This document shows, piece after piece, positions 27,018-34,369 of a stretch of 64,000 bases of DNA (position 1 is the first letter of the stretch; each line of letters opens with the position of its first letter). Under the pieces are notes generated by a model. It had not been told where the DNA came from, ran no database searches, and was given only the letters and a program-made list of their open reading frames with translations. This stretch comes from Mesorhizobium sp. M4B.F.Ca.ET.058.02.1.1 (GTDB taxonomy: Bacteria; Pseudomonadota; Alphaproteobacteria; Rhizobiales; Rhizobiaceae). The stretch is taken from positions 310,001 through 374,000 of the forward strand of contig NZ_CP034450.1 of the NCBI RefSeq assembly GCF_003952505.1, in the 5' to 3' direction. A program made the translations under genes and the position numbers.

Positions 27018-28205
27018 TTAGGCCGCCTTGATCAGCCCCATGCCCTCGAATTGGTGATAGCCGATCGCCGTTGCAAGCACGGTCGTGGGAATGCCGGCAA
27101 ACGGCTTCTCGGTCGCGGCATCGAAAGCGGGATAGCCGGCCTTACGCTCGACGGCGAGTGCCGCCAGCGCCACGGCGAAGGGGAACTGCGCCTCCTTCAT
27201 ATGGCCGGTCAACGTCGAGAAGGCGCGTGCCGCGATGGCCGCATTGGCGTCGAACGCGGCTTTTTCGGCGGCGGTAGCGAGGTGGGCGCCGGAAGCGCCC
27301 GAGATCGCCAGCAGTTCGCCATTCGGCAGCGCCGCCTGCTCGAGCAGGGTCGCGATCTCGGCATCGAGCCCGCCGTTGCGCCGCTTGGCGCGGCCGGACA
27401 CGATGGGGCCGAGCTCGGCGTAGATTTTGCGCCCCCGGCTCGTCGCGTGCTCGCGCTGCTCCAGCACCAGGAAGGCGCCGCCGGATCCGGTCACCACGCC
27501 GCCGCCTTCGCCGTCCTGCCTTTGCCAGACAGGCTTCCAGTTGCCACGATGCAGGTAGCCGGCGAGTTCATAGCCGAGCAGCATGTCGGAATGTTCGGTC
27601 TGGAAGGCGCCGCCGACCAGCACATGCGTCGACTGTCCCGAGCGGATGCGCGCGGCGGCCGTCTCGACGGCGGCGACGCCGGCGCCTTCCTCGCCCATGA
27701 AGGTGCGGGAGGAACCGGTGACCTTGTGGACAATCGAGATGTTGCCGGCCAGAAGATTGGACAACTGGGCGAGGAACAGCGTCGGGCGCAGTTCGGTGGT
27801 CAGCTTCTCGTTGAGCAGCACGTCGCGGTCGTTGCGGCTTTCGGAAGCGGCGAGGATCGCGGCGTCGACCGCCTCGTCGCGCTCGCCGCCGCCGGCCGCC
27901 ACCACCATGTCCATGGTCGCGCAGAGCTCGTCATTGCCCTTGATGCCGGCATCGTCCAGCGCCAGACCCGCGGCATAGGTGCCGAGCCGCTGCCAGGTCT
28001 CCATCTGCCGCTGGTCGCCGCGCTTGGCGATCTGCAGGTTCCAGTCGACCTCCGGCAGCGGATGAATGGTGTAGGGCGCAAAGCGCGCGGCATCGAGCAC
28101 CGGCTCGAGGCCGGGCTGGGCGAGTTTCTGCCAGTGGGCATCCGGACCCTCTCCCAGCGAGGAGACAAGGCCGATACCGGTGATGACGACGTCGTGGGGG
28201 CTCAT
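27018..28205 (-). CDS. fabF2XL: Beta-ketoacyl synthase homologue lacking the active-site cysteine
   Basis: A 395-residue thiolase-fold protein recognisable as KAS by its ends (VVITGIGLVSSLGEGPDAHW; TTVLATAIGYHQFEGMG). Where FabF has TACASG it reads TGSSRTFMGEEG (about 163-173), with no cysteine, and where FabF has NAHGTSTP it reads ISGASGAH. The later GH pair (LTGHMKEA) is kept. It is therefore unlikely to condense acyl chains alone and may act as the beta partner of the intact synthase downstream, as chain-length factors do in type II polyketide synthases. It starts 55 bp after acpXL, where a fabZ gene is found in other rhizobia. Confidence 0.88.
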   Translation of the reverse strand: MSPHDVVITGIGLVSSLGEGPDAHWQKLAQPGLEPVLDAARFAPYTIHPLPEVDWNLQIAKRGDQRQMETWQRLGTYAAGLALDDAGIKGNDELCATMDMVVAAGGGERDEAVDAAILAASESRNDRDVLLNEKLTTELRPTLFLAQLSNLLAGNISIVHKVTGSSRTFMGEEGAGVAAVETAAARIRSGQSTHVLVGGAFQTEHSDMLLGYELAGYLHRGNWKPVWQRQDGEGGGVVTGSGGAFLVLEQREHATSRGRKIYAELGPIVSGRAKRRNGGLDAEIATLLEQAALPNGELLAISGASGAHLATAAEKAAFDANAAIAARAFSTLTGHMKEAQFPFAVALAALAVERKAGYPAFDAATEKPFAGIPTTVLATAIGYHQFEGMGLIKAA

Positions 28206-28260
28206 GGGCGGCTGTTTTGGGTCAGCGGGCAGGGCACGTCAAGGCCGCGCCCGAACCGCC

Positions 28261-28542
28261 TCAGGCGTTCTTGGCCGCGACCAGCGCGTCGATCTTGGCG
28301 CACAGGTTCTTCATGACGAAGTAGTCGTCGGTCGAGGCCTTGCCGTCATTGACCTCCTGCGTCCACTTCTCCAGCGGCACCTTGATGCCGAATTCCTTAT
28401 CGATGGCAAAGACGATGTCGAGGAAATCGAGGCTGTCGATGCCGAGATCGTCGATGGTGTGGCTTTCGGGGGTGATCGTCTCGATATCGATCTCGCTGGT
28501 GTCGGCAATGATCTTGGCGACTTTGTCGAACGTGGTGGACAA
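28261..28542 (-). CDS. acpXL: Acyl carrier protein AcpXL for very-long-chain fatty acids
   Basis: A 93-residue acidic carrier protein. The 4'-phosphopantetheine site is Ser37 in [12 protein letters not shown]. It is longer than housekeeping AcpP and has the acpXL-type C-terminus ([24 protein letters not shown]). It holds the growing C28 chain used for lipid A. It is the first gene of the leftward operon acpXL-fabF2-fabF1-adh-lpxXL. Confidence 0.95.
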   Translation of the reverse strand: MSTTFDKVAKIIADTSEIDIETITPESHTIDDLGIDSLDFLDIVFAIDKEFGIKVPLEKWTQEVNDGKASTDDYFVMKNLCAKIDALVAAKNA

Positions 28543-28669
28543 GGGCTCTTCCTTCGGTTGCGGGCGGAATCTGTCCGCATCTTGTTTGGGCGCTGTCTAA
28601 TCGGTTTTTCCGGGCAGGAAAAGGGCTGATAAGCCCGGTGCAGATGGGATGCTGGCTTTCGAAACGCAA

Positions 28670-28699
28670 GAAGGGCCGCCGGATTGCTGGCGGCCCTTC
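28670..28699 (-). terminator. Terminator hairpin after the slipin gene
   Basis: An 11-bp perfect stem (GAAGGGCCGCC and GGCGGCCCTTC) with an 8-base loop lies 20 bp beyond the slipin stop. The T tract on the leftward strand is weak (TTGCGTTT). It separates slipin from the acpXL promoter. Confidence 0.7.
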
Positions 28700-28718
28700 C
28701 CGTTGACGCTACGTCAGC

Positions 28719-29762
28719 TCAGCTGTCGCGGAGCTTGACCAGGTCGTTCAGCAGCCCGCCCGTCCCGTTGTGGACGGTCAGCCGCTCGACCTTGCCGGCG
28801 ATGGCCTCCAGAGCCTCGAGCTCCTTCAGCCGCAGCATCACCGGGTTCTCGGCCATCACCTTGGCCGTGTTGAGGAGCGAACGCGTGGCGTTCGTCTCCT
28901 CGCGGCGGCGGATGACGTTGGCCTCGGCCTGCTTCTCGGCCGAAACCACCTGGTTGAGGATCTCGCGCATCTCGCCCGGCAGGATGACATCCTTGAGCGC
29001 GATATCGCTGACCTCGACCCCGATCTCGGCCATGTCGGCGCGGACCTTGGCCGCCGCCTCCTCGTCGACCGTCACCTTCTTTTCAAGAATCTGGTCGAGC
29101 GTCAGCGCGCCAAGCGTCTTGCGGAACGCGTACTGCAGGGCGCGGTAGAGGGCTTCAGAGAAGTCCTTCACCGCGCTCACCGCCTTGACCGGATCGAGGA
29201 CCCGGTATTCGGCGGCGATGTTGACGCGGATCGTGACGCGATCCTTGGTCAGCACTTCCTGCCCGGCGACGTCGAGCGACTGGCGCTTGAGGTCGACGAC
29301 CTTCATCTGCACCATGCGCCCGACGTTCCAGAAGCCGTGCACGCCGGCGGCAAGCGTCCGCGCCAGCGCCCCGTCGACGAACAGCAGTCCGGCCTGACCG
29401 TCGACCACCGGGTGAACGGACATCAGTTCCGTCTTGCGGGCCTGGCCGAGCCGGCGCATGAGAGCCGGATCGATCGCAAGATCGGCCGACGTGTCGACCA
29501 GCGTTACCTTCCACGGGCCGGCATCCGTCCACAGCACGAGCTTGCGATCCGGCGCCAGGACGGCATGGAGGTTGCCGTCACGCTCGATGACGGCGACATC
29601 CGTACGCCCGGTGCGAACGACGGTGAAATGACGCGCGGCCACCTCCGGGAGCTTGTCGAACAGCGCCTTCTCGTAGGCCGAAACGAATTCCGGGTTCTTC
29701 AGATCGTGCCGGGACACTTCAAGGCGCCCGCGCCGGTTGGCAAGCCAATGCTCGCCCGGCAT
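28719..29762 (-). CDS. Slipin/stomatin-like SPFH protein, 5' end frameshifted
   Basis: The open frame as it stands gives 347 residues beginning MPGEHWLANRRGRLEV. The centre is an SPFH/band-7 domain (about 115-290, with VDLKRQSLDVAGQEVLTKD and YRVLDPVKAV) and the C-terminus has the helical AEKQAEANVIRRREETNATRSLLNTAKVM stretch that drives oligomer formation in stomatins. Slipins scaffold membrane proteins. The natural N-terminus is encoded just upstream in another frame (29764-29860) with its own ribosome site, so the gene appears one base short (see that entry). The ATG at 29762 overlaps the upstream stop (TGATG), so re-initiation is possible. Terminator follows. Confidence 0.85.
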   Translation of the reverse strand: MPGEHWLANRRGRLEVSRHDLKNPEFVSAYEKALFDKLPEVAARHFTVVRTGRTDVAVIERDGNLHAVLAPDRKLVLWTDAGPWKVTLVDTSADLAIDPALMRRLGQARKTELMSVHPVVDGQAGLLFVDGALARTLAAGVHGFWNVGRMVQMKVVDLKRQSLDVAGQEVLTKDRVTIRVNIAAEYRVLDPVKAVSAVKDFSEALYRALQYAFRKTLGALTLDQILEKKVTVDEEAAAKVRADMAEIGVEVSDIALKDVILPGEMREILNQVVSAEKQAEANVIRRREETNATRSLLNTAKVMAENPVMLRLKELEALEAIAGKVERLTVHNGTGGLLNDLVKLRDS

Positions 29763-29763
29763 C

Positions 29764-29860
29764 AGGACAGCCTTGATCTCCCCTTGTAGAGGGTGACGGC
29801 CCGTTCGTTTTCCTTAACAAGGACGCGCTCGCGCCCAAGAACCTTGTCGAGAATGGTCAT
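29764..29860 (-). pseudogene. Displaced N-terminal coding part of the slipin gene, with frameshift site
   Basis: Starting at the ATG at 29860, which has AGGAG 9 bp upstream, the frame reads MTILDKVLGRERVLVKENER, AVTLYKG and then runs off to a stop after a few more codons. Adding one G to the G4 run (genomic CCCC, 29780-29783) would continue it as GEIKAVLMPGEHWL, straight into the 347-residue frame, for a 380-residue protein. So either this strain has a 1-nt deletion, or the base is a sequencing error, or the protein is made by re-initiation. Confidence 0.75.
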
Positions 29861-30218
29861 TGTCTTCACTCCTGTCGGGCATGGCCCCATGCGAGGCGTC
29901 AACTCATGCGTCGATCATCCTTTTCGTTTCTCGGTTCCTTTCCCGGCACGAATGATCCGGAGACCGGTGGCATCGCCAGGCAGCGGGCCGTCGGGAGCGG
30001 ATCGCGAGACAGCGAAGCGGGCGCCGGAGGCCTTGGCCTCCCTTGCCGGCGACACTGCGCCTTGATCGTCACCGCGGGCCTGGCCGCGAGCCGATGGCGT
30101 CGGACCTTTCGATGCGGCCTTGGCCGAAGGCCTAGGCCGTCCGTCAGGTCTTTCGCATTCCGGTCCCCGGACCGATTTTTCCGAATAACACCGTGACAGG
30201 GTGGCTTGGCTTGGAAGG
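29861..30218. other. Intergenic region, no gene supported
   Basis: About 360 bp between slipin and the tRNA-like genes. Several ORFs span it but none has a ribosome site, family-like sequence or good codon pattern. It contains a palindrome GGAGGCC-TT-GGCCTCC near 30028 and a terminator-like hairpin at 30161-30180 on the + strand with no recognised gene in front of it. Confidence 0.5.
30161..30180 (+). terminator. Orphan terminator-like hairpin
   Basis: Stem CGGTC/GACCG with a CCCG loop followed by ATTTTT on the + strand. No + strand gene precedes it, so it may end an unannotated small RNA or be chance. Confidence 0.4.
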
Positions 30219-30292
30219 CCAATGGAGAAGGATTCGAACCTTCGACCGTCAGATTCGCGATCTGATGCTCTACCCAACTGAGCTATCCGTGG
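30219..30292 (-). tRNA. tRNA-Arg-like gene (anticodon GCG), atypical
   Basis: The leftward strand folds into a cloverleaf: D arm GCTC...GAGC (GCTCAGTTGGGTAGAGC), anticodon stem TCAGA/TCTGA with loop TCGCGAA, and T arm GAAGG-TTCGAAT-CCTTC. The body resembles tRNA-Arg(ACG). Odd points: the acceptor stem CCACGGA/TCCATTG pairs at only 5 of 7 positions, position 33 is C instead of the near-universal T, and the anticodon would be GCG, which bacteria normally do not use. No CCA is encoded. It may be a decayed or specialised tRNA. Its first three bases are also the CCA end of the neighbouring tRNA. Confidence 0.55.
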
Positions 30293-30363
30293 TGCAGACA
30301 GCAGGATTCGAACCTGCGACCTCCGGACCCAAATCCGGTGCTCTCCCCCTGAGCTACATCCGC
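30290..30363 (-). tRNA. tRNA-Pro-like gene (anticodon TGG), 6-base anticodon loop
   Basis: The leftward strand folds as acceptor GCGGATG/TGTCTGC (with G-T wobbles), D arm GCTCAGGGGGAGAGC, anticodon stem CCGGA/TCCGG, T arm GCAGG-TTCGAAT-CCTGC, discriminator A and an encoded CCA. The loop between the anticodon stems is only six bases (TTTGGG), so TGG is the likely anticodon but one base of the usual seven is missing. It lies directly upstream of the Arg-like gene and shares its CCA bases with it. It may be a pseudo-tRNA. Confidence 0.55.
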
Positions 30364-30583
30364 GATCCCAACCTCCGAAACGGCGCCGTACACAGGGCGG
30401 CAGAGCCGCCTGCGCGGGCGGAGGCAAAAGCTCCAACCGTTGTGCTCGCTTCGGTTTTCGTGACCGGGAGCGCGCCTATAGACCCTGCGACGGGTTGTCG
30501 CAAGCGGCATTGTCGCGGCGGATTTGCGGCTTCTTTCGGTAGTGGCATTTCGGCAACAGATGCCGCCGCCGATCGCGGCCTCG

Positions 30584-31132
30584 TCAGAAGGTGACGCGGC
30601 CAAGCACTTTGAGGCCGTCGCCCTGCGGCTCGACGACCACCGCCTCGCCTTCGCGGGGCGTGACGCCGGTCAGCGCCACGATGTTCTCCAGATGGGTGAC
30701 CAGCACCAGATTGTCGGAACCGGAATAGCCGCGGATCTCGGCCATGATTGCCGCGAGCTGCGCGGCCTTTTCCGCAGGGTCGGTCTTCAGGAGGTCGAGC
30801 GGCGCGAAGGGCTCCGGCTCAGCCTCGAAAGCGATGCGGGCGGTGTCGAGGCAGCGGCAGTAACGGCTGGAGAGCACGCGCTCGATGGGCGCGGCACGGG
30901 CAGCGAATAAAGCGCCGATCCGGCTTGCCTGTTGCTGGCCGCGCGCCGAGAGGTTGAGCTGGGTCGGGCATTGGGCGATGTCGAAATTGGCTGGATCGGC
31001 GGTGCCGGTGACCATGGCATGGCGCAGCAGCACGATATGGCCGCCGTCACGCAACAGTGCCCAGCCGGCATCCGTCGCATGCGCCGCGGCTGGGGCGACG
31101 AGCAGCATCAGCGCCAGCAGAAATCGAACCAT
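30584..31132 (-). CDS. Secreted histidine phosphatase superfamily protein
   Basis: A 182-residue protein with a signal peptide (MVRFLLALMLLVAPAAAHA). The phosphatase active site opens with VLLRHAMVTG (RHx, catalytic His) and has the second histidine in LVLVTHLENIVALTG. The fold is the small SixA/phosphoglycerate-mutase-like type, here exported to the periplasm. The start at 31132 has AAGGA upstream. It lies 83 bp downstream of the caspase/TPR gene on the same strand and may be cotranscribed. The substrate is unknown. Confidence 0.85.
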   Translation of the reverse strand: MVRFLLALMLLVAPAAAHATDAGWALLRDGGHIVLLRHAMVTGTADPANFDIAQCPTQLNLSARGQQQASRIGALFAARAAPIERVLSSRYCRCLDTARIAFEAEPEPFAPLDLLKTDPAEKAAQLAAIMAEIRGYSGSDNLVLVTHLENIVALTGVTPREGEAVVVEPQGDGLKVLGRVTF

Positions 31133-31215
31133 CGGCCATCCTTCTTGCGTCCACCGGCGATGACGGCGGTGTGCGCATATAGGGACCGCAAAGCCGGCTG
31201 AAAGACAAGCACGGG

Positions 31216-34200
31216 CTATTTCTTCGCTAGTTGCTGCTTCACCAGCTCGATCTTCTTGTCGGTGAGCGGGATCGGGATGGTGTAGCCGGCTTCGGCAAAA
31301 CCCTGCTTGGCGTTCTCGAAGAACTCGATCGCTTTCATATATTCGGCGTCGCCGCCGCCTTGGCTGGCGCGGTTCCAATGGACGTCGCCGAGATTGTTCT
31401 GAGCGAAGGCCCATTGCAGCGGTTGGCTCTCACGGGTGAACACCTTGAGTGTCGCCTGGAAGGCGGCTTCGGCCTCGTCCAGATATTTGCCGCTGCGTTC
31501 GAGCGTGCCGAGATTGAGCAGGCTCATGCCGATGCCGTTCTGCGCGTTTGCCCAGTCGACGGGCGCGGTTTCGAAGGTCTGCACCTCGAGCGCGGCCCGG
31601 CGCGCGGCGACCGACTCGGCCAGGGACTTGGTATCGCCTTCGGCCATGCTCAGCCAATGCAGCGCCGAGCCGAGGCCGGCCTGGGCCAGCGCCCATTGCC
31701 GCGGCGTCGTCTCGCGCTTGTATTCTCGCAACGCGTCGCGATAGGCCATCGCCGCATCCCTGTAGTGTTCCGGCTTGTCGGACAGGCCGCCGAGCAATTG
31801 CAGCGTGTTGCCGAGATTGTAGGCGGTCATCGCCCAGTCGAGCGGAAAGGCGCGCCTGGTGTAGATGCGCCGCGCCGCCCGGAAGGCGGCAACCGACTGC
31901 TCCAGTCTCGCCGGATCGCGGGCGCGCTGGCCGAGCGTCTGGTAGACCGAGCCGAGATTGTTCTGGGTGGAAGCCCAGTCCATCGGGAAACGCTTGCGGG
32001 TGAAGACGGTCAGCGCATCGCCATAGGCCGTCGCCGCTTCTTCGAGCTCGCCAGTGCCGAGATCGAAGCGGGCGGCGCTGCTCAGCGCGTTGCCGAGATT
32101 GAGCCGGCTGGTCGCCCAGGAAACCGGGAAGGTCTCGCGCGTGCGGATCTCGAGCGCGGCGCGGAAGGCCGCGGCCGCCTCGGTGATCTTCGCCTGATCG
32201 TTGCGCTGCGTGCCCAGCGACACCAGCGTGTTGCCGAGATTGTTCTCAACCATCGCCCACTGCGCCGGCGACTTCTCGCGCGTATATTCCTGCAGCGCCA
32301 GCCGATAGGCGGCCTCGGCCTCGGTGAGGCGTTCACCGCCGGGCTCCCGCTCCGAGAGCGCATAGAGCGCCAGGCCGAGATTGTTCTGCGAGGCCGCCCA
32401 GTCGAGCGGCACTTTCTCGCGCGGGCGCTTCACCAGCGTCGCGCGCATGGCGGCAACCGCCTCGTTCAAGTGCTTGGGGTCGCTCTCGCGCTCGCCGATC
32501 TTCAACAGCACATTGGCGAGATTGTTCTGGGCCGCGGCCCAATTGAGATCGTCCTTCTCGCGCTCGAAGACGGCAAGCGAGTCACGGAAGATCTGGGCTG
32601 CCGCTTCAAGCCTGGTCGTGTCGGTCTCGCGTTCGCCGATCGTCTGCAGCACCACCGCCATGTTGTTGCGGGTGATCGCCCAGTCGCGGTTCTGTTCGCC
32701 GTTGGGAATGAAGTTCAGGATTATCCGGTAGGCGTCGATGGCCTGTTGCAGCGCCTGTTTGTCGCCGGTGGCGGCACCGTGGGCGTTGAGCGCCTCGGCC
32801 TCCTGGTTCTTGTAGTTCCAGCGCAGCTTGTCGTCCCATTTCTCGACTAGCGCGAGGGCCTTGCCGTAGTCGCTCGCCGCCGATTTGTAGTCGAAGACCA
32901 GGGCGGAGGAGTCGGCGCGCCTGGCATAGATGGCGGCGTCTGCGAGCCGCTTCTGCTTGACCAGTTCCTCCGCCTGGTCGACGGCGCCGCTGGTCTGCTC
33001 GACCCGGGCCACCGCCTCGTCGAGGAACTTTCGCGCACTGACGATGGCGCCCTGGCCGATCGCCTTGTCGGCCGAGGCGACGAGGCGCTTGATCTCGGGG
33101 TCGTCGGTGCTGAGCGCGTCGCGCTCTGACAGCATCTTCTTCAGCCGCTCGGCCTGGGCATCGAGGAGCTTTTCCAGGTCCGTTGGATCCTCTGGTATCT
33201 TCTCCGTGCCCAGCGCCTTGAGCACGCCATAGAGCGCGTCGAGCGGCACGCCGTCCTGCTGCGAAGCCAGTTCCACTTGCGAGCGCTTCGGATCGGGCAG
33301 GTCGGCGATGGTCAAAAGCAGTTGCCGCCGCTCGCCGGTGATCAGCCCGTCATCGCCGGTCGGCTCCTGCGGCGCGACGCCGAAATAGAGCAATCTGCGC
33401 AGGCTTTCATTGACCCAGGGTCGCTGCCGCGCCTTGGTGTCGAGATAGACCTCCTCGGTCACCATGCGCATGACCGATCCGAATTCGGTGCCCTTCATCG
33501 CGGCGAGGTGGCGCAGCAGCGCCGCCGCATAGGGGCTGTTCTCGCCGGCGGCGCCATCGAGCGCCGGGCGTCCCGGCTCGGCGGCGAAGCCGACCACGGT
33601 TCCGAGGTTTTCCGTCGCCGGCGCGCTGCCGAGCGCCTTGGCGCCGCGCAACGGTTCCAGCCCGCCGGCGCCGATCGGCGAGGCCGAGGCGGTCGGCGCG
33701 CGGCGCAACTCCGCGCCGGGCGGGAACGGATTGGTGCGGCAGGCATCGAGCAGCATGATCGTCACCGGCACCGTCTTCTTCAGATCGTCCATGACGGCGG
33801 AGATCGGCACCAGCGCATTGTCGGCGTCCTTCAGCGAGGACATATCGGCATCGACCGGGACCAGGTAGTTCACGCCGCCGGCCTCGATGCCGTGACCGGA
33901 ATAATAGATGAAGGCGACATCGGCGCCTTCGGCATCCTCGACGAAGCGCTCAAGGTCGCGCTTCAGTTTCGCGGCATCGCGATCGGTGACGCTGCGGGCA
34001 TCGAAGCCGAGGTCGGTCAGCATCTTGGCCATGTCGCGGGCGTCATTGGCCGGGTTTGGCAGGGTGGCGATGTGCTCGTACGCCGATTGGCCGACGATGA
34101 GGGCGACGCCCTTGAGGTTCTCCGCGCCTTTGGCCAGCGTCGCGACAAGGCAGAGCAAGCCGGCGACGAAAACCGTCAGGCATGCCCTTGCCGAAAGGTG

Positions 34201-34227
34201 ATGGTTCGAGCCCTCGACCAGACCCAT
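31216..34227 (-). CDS. Caspase-fold (C14) protein with a long TPR array
   Basis: A 1003-residue protein. After a short N-terminus it has one hydrophobic segment (LTVFVAGLLCLVATLAKG, about 17-34), so it is either secreted or anchored by its N-terminus. Residues 38-290 are a caspase-like peptidase domain with the dyad His112 (YYSGHGIEAGG) and Cys163 (LLDACRTNPF). Residues about 440-1000 hold tetratricopeptide-type repeats, ten of them with the W-A-x3-N-x-L pattern. Such proteins are thought to be proteases of stress or regulated-death pathways, but no target is known. The ATG at 34227 starts the family-like part; the AEC carrier diverges on the other side. Confidence 0.85.
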   Translation of the reverse strand: MGLVEGSNHHLSARACLTVFVAGLLCLVATLAKGAENLKGVALIVGQSAYEHIATLPNPANDARDMAKMLTDLGFDARSVTDRDAAKLKRDLERFVEDAEGADVAFIYYSGHGIEAGGVNYLVPVDADMSSLKDADNALVPISAVMDDLKKTVPVTIMLLDACRTNPFPPGAELRRAPTASASPIGAGGLEPLRGAKALGSAPATENLGTVVGFAAEPGRPALDGAAGENSPYAAALLRHLAAMKGTEFGSVMRMVTEEVYLDTKARQRPWVNESLRRLLYFGVAPQEPTGDDGLITGERRQLLLTIADLPDPKRSQVELASQQDGVPLDALYGVLKALGTEKIPEDPTDLEKLLDAQAERLKKMLSERDALSTDDPEIKRLVASADKAIGQGAIVSARKFLDEAVARVEQTSGAVDQAEELVKQKRLADAAIYARRADSSALVFDYKSAASDYGKALALVEKWDDKLRWNYKNQEAEALNAHGAATGDKQALQQAIDAYRIILNFIPNGEQNRDWAITRNNMAVVLQTIGERETDTTRLEAAAQIFRDSLAVFEREKDDLNWAAAQNNLANVLLKIGERESDPKHLNEAVAAMRATLVKRPREKVPLDWAASQNNLGLALYALSEREPGGERLTEAEAAYRLALQEYTREKSPAQWAMVENNLGNTLVSLGTQRNDQAKITEAAAAFRAALEIRTRETFPVSWATSRLNLGNALSSAARFDLGTGELEEAATAYGDALTVFTRKRFPMDWASTQNNLGSVYQTLGQRARDPARLEQSVAAFRAARRIYTRRAFPLDWAMTAYNLGNTLQLLGGLSDKPEHYRDAAMAYRDALREYKRETTPRQWALAQAGLGSALHWLSMAEGDTKSLAESVAARRAALEVQTFETAPVDWANAQNGIGMSLLNLGTLERSGKYLDEAEAAFQATLKVFTRESQPLQWAFAQNNLGDVHWNRASQGGGDAEYMKAIEFFENAKQGFAEAGYTIPIPLTDKKIELVKQQLAKK
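31380..32700 (-). repeat. Ten tandem TPR-like repeats within the caspase-fold gene
   Basis: Ten copies of a unit of roughly 140-150 bp (47-50 residues) share the core W-A-x3-N-x-(L/M): for example DWAITRNNMAVVLQTIGERE, NWAAAQNNLANVLLKIGERE, DWAASQNNLGLALYALSERE and QWAFAQNNLGDVHW. The DNA copies are diverged, so the array is old and not freshly duplicated. Confidence 0.8.
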
Positions 34228-34369
34228 TCGCCGCGTATCCCCTGACGATCCCAAGCCTCTATAACGCTGCCAGCCGACCTTGATCAATTCGGGCGGGGGC
34301 AGGAAGCGGGTGGGCCTTCCTCGGCCGGCGCGATTGCGTTGCAAACGGGGCTCGCCTATCACGGGAAAA

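Noticed and set aside
30219..30363. An integration (att) site at the tRNA-like genes
   Set aside because: There is no integrase, no second copy of the tRNA 3' end and no change in base composition nearby.
29899..30436. Leftward ORFs of 107 and 173 codons across the tRNA-like genes
   Set aside because: They translate tRNA sequence (for example GRRFESF- and SQVRILLSAP-type strings, a known artefact) and have no ribosome site.
31231..32850. A 539-codon open frame on the + strand
   Set aside because: It is antisense to the TPR array of the caspase-fold gene; its apparent repeats simply mirror those repeats.
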